Positions 38,564-46,744 of a stretch of DNA of 64,000 nucleotides are shown here, piece by piece. The stretch is taken from contig JABFXX010000231.1 of the NCBI GenBank assembly GCA_013368795.1, forward strand, positions 1 to 64,000, read 5' to 3'. The first letter of the stretch is position 1. Each line of letters opens with the position of its first letter. Under the pieces are notes generated by a model. It searched no databases, was not told the DNA's origin, and worked only from the letters and a program-made list of their open reading frames with translations. Position numbers and translations under genes: made by a program. The stretch is from Kofleriaceae bacterium. GTDB lineage: Bacteria > Myxococcota_A > Polyangia > Haliangiales > Haliangiaceae.

Positions 38564-40191
38564 TGCGGCGCCTCCTTGAGGATCGGGAGACTGAACCAGA
38601 ACGTCGAGCCCTTGCCCTCCGTACTCTCGAACCCGATCCGTCCACCGTGCCTCGTGACGAGCTCGCGCGACACGTACAGCCCGACGCCGAGACTCGACGT
38701 GTGCTCGTACTGTGTGCCGACGTGTGCGCGATAGAAACGCTCGAACATGCGACCTTGCTTGTCGGCGGGGATCCCGATGCCGTGATCGCGCACGCAGACC
38801 ACCGCCTCGCCGTCCTGCCGGCGTGACTCGACCTCGATCGAGTCGCGGCCGGGTGAGTACCTGACGGCGTTCACGAGCAGATTGGTCAGCACCTGCTCGA
38901 TGCGCTCGGAGTCCGCATCGACCGTGACCGGATCGTTACGGCGGATCTCGATGTGGTGCTGTGCGCTGACATCCTGGACCTCGGCGACGGCCCTCTCGAC
39001 GAGCGAATCGAGGTGGACCGGCGCGCGCGACAGCACGAGGCGCTTGAGATCGATGCGAGACACCTCGAGCACCTCGTTGACGAGCCGCGTGAGCCGGTTG
39101 ACCTGGCGATCGAGGCGATCGAGGAGGCCGGGCAAGCGTTCTGCGCGCTGGTCCGGACTCAGCTCGCTCGCCATCTGGACGGCCATCTTGATGACCGCGA
39201 GCGGCGTCTTGATCTCGTGGACCGCGGTCGAGATGAACTCATCGCGCTCGCGCGCCAGACGCGCGTTCTCGATGACGAGCGCGAACCGGCCGCCGATGTC
39301 GTTCGCGATCCCGAGGTCTGCCTCGCTGTACCGGCAGCGCTGCTGCGACGCGAGCACGAGCACGCCCGTCAGGCGCTCGCGCACGACCTGCGGGATGACG
39401 ATCAGCGATCGGGGCTCGAGCCGGCTCAGCAAGCGCAGCTGCGCATCGTCGCGCGCGAGGTTGACGAGCTCGTCGTCCTCGATGCTGCGGAGCAGCGTCG
39501 GCTGGCGCGTGCGGAGGACCTCGCCGAACACGGGATCCGTCGCTTCGAGCACCGGCGGGTGGTTATGCGCGAGCTCCTCGAGCGCGGCGCGATCGACACC
39601 CGGCCGACACGCGACGGCAACGGCGTCCGTGATCGTCCGCCGATCGCGCGCGTAGACGGTGCACCAGTCGGCGAGGCGAGGCACGACGAGCTCGGCAGCG
39701 CGACTGACGACCGACTCGAAGTCGGGAGCCTCGACGGCAAGGCGCCCGGCCTCGGCGAGCGTCTCCAGCGCCGCCTCCGCCCACCGGCGCTGATGCCGGA
39801 TCGTGGCCTCGCGGAGCTCGCGCGCGACGACGGCCGCGAGCCGCCCGAGGTGGTCCTTGAGCACGAAGTCGCTCGCGCCGGCCTTCATCATCGCGACCGC
39901 GGTCTCCTCGCCGACGGTGCCCGACACGAGGATGAACGGGATGTCGAGGTCCGCCTTCTGCAGGACCTCGAGCGCGAGCGGCCCGCTGAAGTGCGGCATG
40001 CTGAAGTCGGCGAGGATCACGTCCCACGAGTGCTCGTGGAGCGCGGCGGCCATCGCGTCGGGCGTGTCGACGCGCTTGGTGTAGAGCTCGAACCCGGCGC
40101 GCTCGAGCGCGCGCGAGACGAAGAACGTGTCGTTCTCCGAATCGTCGACGATCAGAACGGACAGGGGAGTGGCAGGTTTCGCCTCGGTCAT
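38560..40191 (-). CDS. REC-GAF-histidine kinase hybrid
   Basis: SVLIVDDSENDTFFVSRALERAGFELYTKRVDT; FISTAVHEIKTPLAVIKMAVQMA; LTNLLVNAVRYSPG; SLGVGLYVSRELVTRHGG. Confidence 0.92.
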   Translation of the reverse strand: MTEAKPATPLSVLIVDDSENDTFFVSRALERAGFELYTKRVDTPDAMAAALHEHSWDVILADFSMPHFSGPLALEVLQKADLDIPFILVSGTVGEETAVAMMKAGASDFVLKDHLGRLAAVVARELREATIRHQRRWAEAALETLAEAGRLAVEAPDFESVVSRAAELVVPRLADWCTVYARDRRTITDAVAVACRPGVDRAALEELAHNHPPVLEATDPVFGEVLRTRQPTLLRSIEDDELVNLARDDAQLRLLSRLEPRSLIVIPQVVRERLTGVLVLASQQRCRYSEADLGIANDIGGRFALVIENARLARERDEFISTAVHEIKTPLAVIKMAVQMASELSPDQRAERLPGLLDRLDRQVNRLTRLVNEVLEVSRIDLKRLVLSRAPVHLDSLVERAVAEVQDVSAQHHIEIRRNDPVTVDADSERIEQVLTNLLVNAVRYSPGRDSIEVESRRQDGEAVVCVRDHGIGIPADKQGRMFERFYRAHVGTQYEHTSSLGVGLYVSRELVTRHGGRIGFESTEGKGSTFWFSLPILKEAPQ

Positions 40192-41339
40192 GTGCGGCAC
40201 TCCCCGTCGGTTGGAAGCGTGAAGTGAAGCGTCGCGCCGGTGTCCAGAGCCCCCGTTGCCCAGATGCGGCCACCGTGGCGATGGATGATCCGGCGCACGA
40301 TCGCCAGCCCGATTCCGGTGCCGGGGAACTCGTCGGCCGCGTGCAGGCGCTGGAAGGCGCCGAACATCTTGTCCGCGTACGCCTCGTCGAAGCCGGCGCC
40401 GTTGTCGCGGACGAAGAACGTGCGCTCGCCGTTCTCGTCCGCCACGCCGACCTCGATCCGTGCGTTCGTGGTCTTGCTCGTGAACTTCCATGCGTTATCG
40501 AGCAGGTTCTGGAGCGCGACGCCGAGCAGCCTCGCATCGCCGCATGCCGCGAGACCGTCGGGGATCTCGACGTCGACGCTGCGCTCCGGTGTGCTCGCCG
40601 CGAGCTCGCGAACGCTCTCGCGTGCAGCAGCGGACAGGTCGACGGTCGTCCACGCGAGGTCGGCGCGTGTCACGCGCGACAGGCGCAGCAGGTCGTCGAT
40701 CAGCTTGCCCATGTTCTGCGCGGCCTTGCGCACGCGCTGGAGGTAGTCCTTGCCGGTGGCGTCGAGCACGGTGCCGTAGTCCTCGAGCAAGACCTGGCTG
40801 AATCCGTTGATCGCGCGCAGCGGCGCGCGCAGATCGTGTGAGACCGAGTAACTGAATGCCTCGAGCTCCTGGTTCGCCGACGCGAGTCGTGTATTCGCGG
40901 TGCTCAGTTCGGCTCTCGCGCGCTCGCGCTCGGTGACGTCCTGGATCACGAGCACCGCCGCCGGCTGGCCTTCGATCCTCCCTCGGCGCCCGTACACCTC
41001 GAGGACGGCCCGGCGATCGCCGATCGTCGCGTCGTAGTTCTCGAGCAGCTCGTCGACCTCGGCGAGGATGCGGACCGCCGGATGGAGCTCGCCCGTCACC
41101 GGGTGGCCGTCGCGCTCGAGGACGAGCAGCTCGGTCACCGGCTCGCCGAGCAGCGCGGTGTGGTCGACGCCGGCGAGTCGATCGAACGCGCGGTTGCACC
41201 AGATGATGCGTCCATGTGCGTCGAGCCACGCGAGCGCATCGCGTGCGAGCGACAGCGCGAGCGAGAACCGCCCGAGTGTCGCGTGCAGCTGCTCGACGAG
41301 CACGCACAACGGCCGCGCCTGTGGGGGCTCAGCGAGCAT
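40188..41339 (-). CDS. PAS-domain sensor histidine kinase (phytochrome-like kinase core)
   Basis: LEAFSYSVSHDLRAPLRAINGFSQVLLEDYG; LLDNAWKFTSKTTNARIEVG; FPGTGIGLAIVRRIIHRHGG. Confidence 0.93.
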   Translation of the reverse strand: MLAEPPQARPLCVLVEQLHATLGRFSLALSLARDALAWLDAHGRIIWCNRAFDRLAGVDHTALLGEPVTELLVLERDGHPVTGELHPAVRILAEVDELLENYDATIGDRRAVLEVYGRRGRIEGQPAAVLVIQDVTERERARAELSTANTRLASANQELEAFSYSVSHDLRAPLRAINGFSQVLLEDYGTVLDATGKDYLQRVRKAAQNMGKLIDDLLRLSRVTRADLAWTTVDLSAAARESVRELAASTPERSVDVEIPDGLAACGDARLLGVALQNLLDNAWKFTSKTTNARIEVGVADENGERTFFVRDNGAGFDEAYADKMFGAFQRLHAADEFPGTGIGLAIVRRIIHRHGGRIWATGALDTGATLHFTLPTDGECRT

Positions 41340-41736
41340 CGAGTGCGACCTCCTCTCCGACGACGTCGATCGTCGCGCCGAACACCCAGCCTCGCTCGAC
41401 GAGCATGCCCGTGATCACGTGCTCGGCGCGAAGCTCGTCGCCCGAGGCCGTCGCGACCCACAGGCCGAGCGGCCGGTCGAGCAGCGTCGGCTCGCGCGTC
41501 ATCAAGAACCGCGAGAAGCCGAGATTGTGCGCATCGCGGAACCTACGCGGGATGATCGTCGTCAGCGGCTGATCGAGGAGCTGGTCGACGCGCCACCGCA
41601 GCGAGCGCGCCAGCTCGGGATCGACGTGCTCGATGAGGCCAATCTCGTTCGCGACGATGATCGAAGGGACTGCGTGATGCGTCAGCGTCGCGAGGCGGGC
41701 GCGAAGTCGATCGACGTGTGGGCTGGCTTCCGTCAC
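41329..41736 (-). CDS. Stand-alone PAS domain protein (GTG start)
   Basis: VPSIIVANEIGLIEHVDPELARSLRWRVDQLLDQPLTTIIPRRFRDAHNLGFSRFLMTREPTLLDRPLGLWVATASGDELRAEHVITG. Confidence 0.8.
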   Translation of the reverse strand: MTEASPHVDRLRARLATLTHHAVPSIIVANEIGLIEHVDPELARSLRWRVDQLLDQPLTTIIPRRFRDAHNLGFSRFLMTREPTLLDRPLGLWVATASGDELRAEHVITGMLVERGWVFGATIDVVGEEVALDAR

Positions 41737-41760
41737 TGGCCGACTCCCGATCCCTCGGGT

Positions 41761-41776
41761 TGCAACGGACAGACCA
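41761..41776 (-). promoter_or_regulatory. Candidate sigma54-type promoter TGGTCTGTCCGTTGCA
   Basis: GG-N10-GC with TTGCA; 26 nt to GTG 41736; GGGAG Shine-Dalgarno in the predicted leader. Confidence 0.5.
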
Positions 41777-41784
41777 GCGTTTAC

Positions 41785-41799
41785 GCATACTAGGTATGC
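41785..41799. repeat. 15-bp dyad GCATAC-TAG-GTATGC
   Basis: Perfect 6-bp arms, adjacent to the 41761-41776 element and overlapping the DUF5996 start. Confidence 0.6.
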
Positions 41800-42809
41800 C
41801 GACAGCGAGAGGAGCGTCGGCGTCGGGCGGTATGACGCACGGCACGACGGATGCTTCGCTGCTTGTCATGCATCCCGAGCTGCAGGAGCTGCCGTTCGAC
41901 GCGTGGAGCGACACGCGCGAGACGATTCATCGCTGGTCTCAGATCCTGGGGAAGATCCAGCTCAAGCTGACTCCGCACGTGAATCACTGGTGGAACGTAG
42001 CCCTGCAGGTCACGTCGCATGGCATCTCGACCGATACGATTCCGTACGGCGAGCGGTGTTTCGACATGGAGATGGACTTCATCGATGACGTCCTGCGTCT
42101 TCGGACGAGCGACGGATCGATCTGGGTGGTCCAGCTCGGGCCTCGCTCGGTCGCCGAGGTCTACGCCGACGTGATGGCGAGCCTCGAGGACGCGCGGATC
42201 GAGGTCCACATCAATACGATTCCCGCCGAGATCGAGAATCGCATCCCGCTCGATCGTGATTTCGAGCATGCGTCGTACGACAAGGAGTACGTGCTGCGCT
42301 GGCACCACGCCGCGTCATGGGCTGCGACCGAGATGGGGCGATTCCGCAGTCAGTACATCGGCAAGCAGAGCCCGGTGCAGCTGTACTGGGGCCACTTCGA
42401 TCTCTCGCTGTCGCGGTTCTCGGGCCGCCGCTGCATCACGGCGCCGCCTGCCGATCCGATCGAGCGCGAGGCCTACTCGCACGAGCTGTTCAGCATCGGC
42501 TGGTGGGCCGGCGACAACCGCTACCGCAGGCCCGCGTTCTACGCGTACGCGGCCCCCGAGCCATCCGGGTTTCCCGTCGCGAGGGTCTCGCCGCAGGAGG
42601 CGTACTACAACGCGCAGCTGCGCGGCTTCTACCTCGACTACGACGACCTCCGGGATGCCGACGAGCCCGACGTGCTCGTTCTCGACTTCTTCCAGAGCGC
42701 ATACGACGCGGCCGCGACGCTCGGCGGCTGGGACCGCATGGCGCTCGAACGTGGATTCGAAGGAGCAATCAGCGATGTCAACGTGTTCGCACCTACGTAC
42801 GCACGATGA
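41796..42809 (+). CDS. DUF5996 family protein
   Basis: ELPFDAWSDTRETIHRWSQILGKIQLKLTPHVNHWWNVALQVTSHGISTDTIPYG...QLYWGHFDLSLSRFSGRR. Confidence 0.85.
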   Translation: MPTARGASASGGMTHGTTDASLLVMHPELQELPFDAWSDTRETIHRWSQILGKIQLKLTPHVNHWWNVALQVTSHGISTDTIPYGERCFDMEMDFIDDVLRLRTSDGSIWVVQLGPRSVAEVYADVMASLEDARIEVHINTIPAEIENRIPLDRDFEHASYDKEYVLRWHHAASWAATEMGRFRSQYIGKQSPVQLYWGHFDLSLSRFSGRRCITAPPADPIEREAYSHELFSIGWWAGDNRYRRPAFYAYAAPEPSGFPVARVSPQEAYYNAQLRGFYLDYDDLRDADEPDVLVLDFFQSAYDAAATLGGWDRMALERGFEGAISDVNVFAPTYAR

Positions 42810-43032
42810 CGCGGCCCCGACGACGGACGGCTGCAAGGAATGCCTCGAGCTCGGCGATAGCTGGGTCCACCTGAGGCGTTGCCTGCACTGCGGCCACGTC
42901 GGCTGCTGCGACTCGTCGAAGAACAAGCATGCGACGAAGCACTTCCTCTCGACGCATCACCCGGTCGTCCAGTCGTTCGAGCCGGGCGAGAACTGGAAGT
43001 GGTGCTACGTCGACGAGCTATTCGCGGGCTGA
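42775..43032 (+). CDS. UBP-type zinc finger protein
   Basis: CKECLELGDSWVHLRRCLHCGHVGCCDSSKNKHATKHFLSTHHPVVQSFEPGENWKWCYVDE. Confidence 0.92.
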   Translation: MSTCSHLRTHDDAAPTTDGCKECLELGDSWVHLRRCLHCGHVGCCDSSKNKHATKHFLSTHHPVVQSFEPGENWKWCYVDELFAG

Positions 43033-44024
43033 TTCGTGACGACGATCTTGCCGCGGGCGTGACCGCGCTCGAGCTCGACGAACGCCTCGCCGATCTCCGC
43101 GAACGGGTACGTGCGATGGAGGATCGGTCGCAGTCTGCCCTCGTCGATCCACGCGGCGAGCTCGGCGAGCTCCTTGCCGTCAGGCCGCATGAACAGATAC
43201 TCGAACCGCGTGCCGTGCTCCTTCGCGATGCGGCGGCGCCTCGCCGTCATGAGCCACAGCGCGGGGCGCACGAACACGGGCAGCCACTCGCGCGCGAATG
43301 CGAGGTCGGGCAGGCCGCCGATACCGACGACGACGCCGCCTCGCTTGACGATGCGGAGCGCCTCGAGCTCGCTCGCGCCGCCGAGCGTCTCGAACACCGC
43401 GTCGAGATCCTTCGCGCGGTCGACGACGCGCTCCTTCGTGTAGTCGATGACCTCATCGGCGCCGAGCTGCTTGACGAGCTCGACGTTCTTCGTGCTCGTC
43501 GTCGTCGTGACGTGCAGGCCGAGGATCTTCGCGATCTGGATCGCGAGGGAGCCGACGCCACCCGCGCCGGCGTGGATCAGCACGCGCTGGCCGGCCTTCA
43601 GCTTGGCGACGTCGCGCAGGGCCTGGAGCGAGGTAAGCCCGGCAAGCGGGACCGCTGCGGCGTCGGCGAATGTCGTGTTCGCCGGCTTCTTCGCGACGAC
43701 GTCCTCGTGCGCCGCGACCTCCTCGGCGAAGCCGCCCATCCGCAGCTTCTCGAGCCGCGCGAACACCTCGTCGCCGACATTGAACTTCGTCACCTCGCCA
43801 CCGCACGCGGTGACGACGCCGGCGACATCGGAGCCGAGGACCGCGGGTAGCTTCAGCGGCACCGCGAGCTTGACCTTGCCCTCGCGCAGCTTCGCGTCGA
43901 GTGGGTTCAGGCCGGCGGCCCTGATGTCGATCAGGACATCGCGCCCACCGACGACCGGTGGCGGCCGGTCCTCGATCCTCATCGCCTCGGGACCACCGTA
44001 GCGACGCAGGACGAGCGCCTTCAC
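43005..44024 (-). CDS. NAD(P)-dependent alcohol dehydrogenase / quinone reductase-like (MDR)
   Basis: MKALVLRRYGGPEAMRIEDRPPPVVGGRDVLIDIRAAGLNPLDAKLREG...VLIHAGAGGVGSLAIQIAK. Confidence 0.92.
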   Translation of the reverse strand: MKALVLRRYGGPEAMRIEDRPPPVVGGRDVLIDIRAAGLNPLDAKLREGKVKLAVPLKLPAVLGSDVAGVVTACGGEVTKFNVGDEVFARLEKLRMGGFAEEVAAHEDVVAKKPANTTFADAAAVPLAGLTSLQALRDVAKLKAGQRVLIHAGAGGVGSLAIQIAKILGLHVTTTTSTKNVELVKQLGADEVIDYTKERVVDRAKDLDAVFETLGGASELEALRIVKRGGVVVGIGGLPDLAFAREWLPVFVRPALWLMTARRRRIAKEHGTRFEYLFMRPDGKELAELAAWIDEGRLRPILHRTYPFAEIGEAFVELERGHARGKIVVTNQPANSSST

Positions 44025-44464
44025 GGTGCGACCTCGACGGCGATCGAGGCGAGCGCGGCGCGGATCGACTCGGGAATCGGCGTCGGCGTGCGCGTCGTGC
44101 GGTCGACGAACACGTGGACGAAGTAGCCGTGTGCGGCCGCGCGCGGATCATCGTCGGAAAAGATCGCGATCCCGTACGTCACCGCGCGATGGCCGAGCTT
44201 GTCGACGCGCACGCCCGCGCGGATCGGCTGCGGATACGTGAGCGCCGCGTGGTAGGTGCACTTCGACTCGACGACGAGCCCGATCACGCTCGCGTTCGCG
44301 ATGTCGAGTCCGCCTCGCTCGATCAGGAACCGATTCGCCGCGCTGTCGAAGAAGCTGTAGTACGCGACGTTGTTGATGTGACCGTAGATGTCGTTGTCCA
44401 TCCACCGCGTCGTGATCGGCGTGATGTACGGGTAGGTTTCGATCGTCGGTCGTTCGGGTGGCAT
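44021..44464 (-). CDS. Acyl-CoA thioesterase (4HBT superfamily)
   Basis: ITTRWMDNDIYGHINNVAYYSFFDSAANRFLIERGGLD. Confidence 0.9.
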   Translation of the reverse strand: MPPERPTIETYPYITPITTRWMDNDIYGHINNVAYYSFFDSAANRFLIERGGLDIANASVIGLVVESKCTYHAALTYPQPIRAGVRVDKLGHRAVTYGIAIFSDDDPRAAAHGYFVHVFVDRTTRTPTPIPESIRAALASIAVEVAP

Positions 44465-44468
44465 CGGA

Positions 44469-45773
44469 TCACCAGTAGGTCAGGGCGCGCTCGAACAGCT
44501 CGTGCAGGCACGCGGCGTCGACCTCGCACGGCGCGTTCGCGAGGAGGCGCTGTTGAGGCATCGTACCGGCGACGAGATCGGCGATGTCGGTCGCTGCGTA
44601 GCCGACACCGGCGAGACCGTTCGGGATCCCGATCGACCGCGCGAGCTCGATCACCCTCGCCGCGAGCAGGTCGCCGGCGTCGTCGGCGTTCGCGCCGCGG
44701 ATGTCCGCGCCGAGCAGGCCGGCCGCTTCGAGGTGGCGATCGGCGCAGAACGTGCCGAACGCGCGGAACACCGCCGGCGCACCGACGGAGACCGCCATGC
44801 CGTGCGGCACGATCGGTGTCTCGGGATACCCGTCGGGCGAGAAGTCGCGCACGCGTCCCGCGACCGCATACGCCATCGCGTGCGGCACGTGGACGCCCGC
44901 ATTGCCGAACGCGATGCCCGCGAGCGTCGCCGCCCACATGATCTGCTCGCGCGCCTCGGCGTCCCTCGCGTCGTGCACGGCGCGGCGCAGGTACGTGTTC
45001 GCAAGCGTCATCGCCTCGCGGCAGCCGAGGTCGCTCCACGGGTTTCGGCCCTGGCTCATCGGCCGCGCGGTCGCCGCGTTCGGCGCGGCGCGCTGCAGGT
45101 ACGGTCGGGCCGTGTACGACTCGAGCGCGTGGCAGAGGACGTCCATCCCGCTCGCCGCGACGACGCTCGCCGGCAGCGTGCTCGTCGTGCGCGGATCGAC
45201 GACGGCCTCGCTCGGCCGTAGCCGCGGCGATGCGATGCCGGTCTTCGCGTGATGCGCGAGCCAGTCGAAGATCGCGATGCCGGTGACCTCGCTGCCGGTC
45301 CCCGAGGTCGTCGGGCAGGCGATGTGCGGCGCGAGCGGACCGGGCACCGGCCTCGCCTCGCCGAGTGGCGCGTTGACGTAGGTGCGCAGCGGCGCGGGAT
45401 GGCTCGCGAGCAGGTTCGCCGCCTTGCACGTGTCGATCACCGAGCCGCCGCCGAGCGAGACGTAACCATCGGCCTTCGCGTCGCGCGCGAACAGCGCGGC
45501 CGCCTCGAAGCTCGCATCGGTCGGCTCGATCGCGACCGCGTCGAACACGGCGACGTCGAGCCCCGCGGCGTCGAGCGAGCGCGAGACCTCGTCGAACCAC
45601 GGCAACACGCGCAGCCGCGCGTCGGTGAACAGCGCGACCCGCCGCATGCCGAGCGCACGGGCGCGATCGCCGACCTCGTCGAGCGAGCCACGGCCGAACG
45701 TGACGCGCGATGCATCGACAGTGAATGCGGTCTCGCATCCCGCCGCAGCTGCGACAATGTGTCGACACGTCAT
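44469..45773 (-). CDS. Hydroxyacid-oxoacid transhydrogenase-like iron-dependent alcohol dehydrogenase
   Basis: [18 protein letters not shown]...[18 protein letters not shown]...[17 protein letters not shown]...[16 protein letters not shown]. Confidence 0.88.
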   Translation of the reverse strand: MTCRHIVAAAAGCETAFTVDASRVTFGRGSLDEVGDRARALGMRRVALFTDARLRVLPWFDEVSRSLDAAGLDVAVFDAVAIEPTDASFEAAALFARDAKADGYVSLGGGSVIDTCKAANLLASHPAPLRTYVNAPLGEARPVPGPLAPHIACPTTSGTGSEVTGIAIFDWLAHHAKTGIASPRLRPSEAVVDPRTTSTLPASVVAASGMDVLCHALESYTARPYLQRAAPNAATARPMSQGRNPWSDLGCREAMTLANTYLRRAVHDARDAEAREQIMWAATLAGIAFGNAGVHVPHAMAYAVAGRVRDFSPDGYPETPIVPHGMAVSVGAPAVFRAFGTFCADRHLEAAGLLGADIRGANADDAGDLLAARVIELARSIGIPNGLAGVGYAATDIADLVAGTMPQQRLLANAPCEVDAACLHELFERALTYW

Positions 45774-45868
45774 GCGTCGGCGAGAATCGCAGCTCGCCTC
45801 GCCGCAGGGAAGCGAGCGCGCGACGCTTCGCCGCAGCCTCGGGCGCGCTCCCGGTGCATCGCAATCGC

Positions 45869-46297
45869 ATGAACGAAGCGTTCCTCCGCAACCTCGTCGG
45901 CGTGGTCCTGACGATCGCCGTGATCACCGCGCTCGGGCTCTGGTACGGAATGACGCGGTCGGCGATGCCGAAGCACTCGTTCGCGCCGGAGCAGGCGGCC
46001 GCGAAGACACCCGAGGCGCTGGGCGCGTCGGTGTTCGAGCGCAAGGGCTGCGCGGGCTGTCACTCGGTCGACGGCTCGTCGCGCGTCGGGCCGTCGCTGC
46101 ACCGCGACTTCGGATCGATGGTCGCGCTCGCCGATGGTTCGACGGTCGAGATGAACGAGGCGTACATCCGCGAGTCGCTGCACTCGCCGCGTGCGAAGGC
46201 GAGGCCGGGCTTTCCCGACGTGATGCCGTCGTTCGACGGCGTGCTCAGCGAGCGAGAGACGGATGCGCTCGTCGCGTACATCGCGTCGCTTCGCTGA
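45869..46297 (+). CDS. Membrane-anchored mono-heme cytochrome c
   Basis: N-terminal TM helix; [31 protein letters not shown] (CXXCH); [27 protein letters not shown]. Confidence 0.9.
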   Translation: MNEAFLRNLVGVVLTIAVITALGLWYGMTRSAMPKHSFAPEQAAAKTPEALGASVFERKGCAGCHSVDGSSRVGPSLHRDFGSMVALADGSTVEMNEAYIRESLHSPRAKARPGFPDVMPSFDGVLSERETDALVAYIASLR

Positions 46298-46507
46298 TCA
46301 TCCCGCGTGCGTGTCCTCCGGCCCCTCGGCACCGCGAAGCATGCGCAAGAGTCCACCGAGGACGCCGGCGCCGAGCGCGACGAGAACGATCATCGCGGAT
46401 GCGCTCGCGAATGAATGCTCCTGCTGGGTCACGGAACCGAACAGCAGGAACGCGAAGCACAAGGGGACCATGACGAGGGCGAGTACGGCTGCCATGACCT
46501 TCCTCAT
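46298..46507 (-). CDS. Small two-TM membrane protein (start 46507 or 46495)
   Basis: MRKVMAAVLALVMVPLCFAFLLFGSVTQQEHSFASASAMIVLVALGAGVLGGLLRMLRG. Confidence 0.6.
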   Translation of the reverse strand: MRKVMAAVLALVMVPLCFAFLLFGSVTQQEHSFASASAMIVLVALGAGVLGGLLRMLRGAEGPEDTHAG

Positions 46508-46508
46508 T

Positions 46509-46522
46509 GCTTCGGCCGTGCC
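46509..46522 (-). promoter_or_regulatory. Candidate sigma54-type promoter TGGCACGGCCGAAGCA
   Basis: Perfect TGGCACG, GG-N10-GC, weak -12; 30 nt from dyad 46553-46565. Confidence 0.45.
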
Positions 46523-46552
46523 AGCAAAATCGGCCAGTTAAGAGCGATTTCG

Positions 46553-46565
46553 CGCAAGGTCTGCG
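46553..46565 (-). promoter_or_regulatory. Dyad UAS candidate CGCAAGGTCTGCG
   Basis: Perfect match, identical to 15200-15212. Confidence 0.6.
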
Positions 46566-46570
46566 TAGAA

Positions 46571-46744
46571 CTACGTACGAGGCGGCAGGGCCTGCGCACG
46601 GGGCCGATCGTCGTCGAACAGGATGCGGCGCGGCGGCGTGTCGACGTCGTCGAGCTGGCCGGAACGGACCGTCCACACGAACGCAGCGACGGCGCCGCCA
46701 GCGATCAGGAGCGCGAGCGGAAGCACGATGTAGAGCGCGATCAC
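46571..46744 (-). CDS. ccoS: cbb3 oxidase maturation protein CcoS
   Basis: GTG start; [45 protein letters not shown] is the typical CcoS layout; 4-nt overlap with ccoI. Below the ORF-track cutoff. Confidence 0.9.
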   Translation of the reverse strand: MIALYIVLPLALLIAGGAVAAFVWTVRSGQLDDVDTPPRRILFDDDRPRAQALPPRT

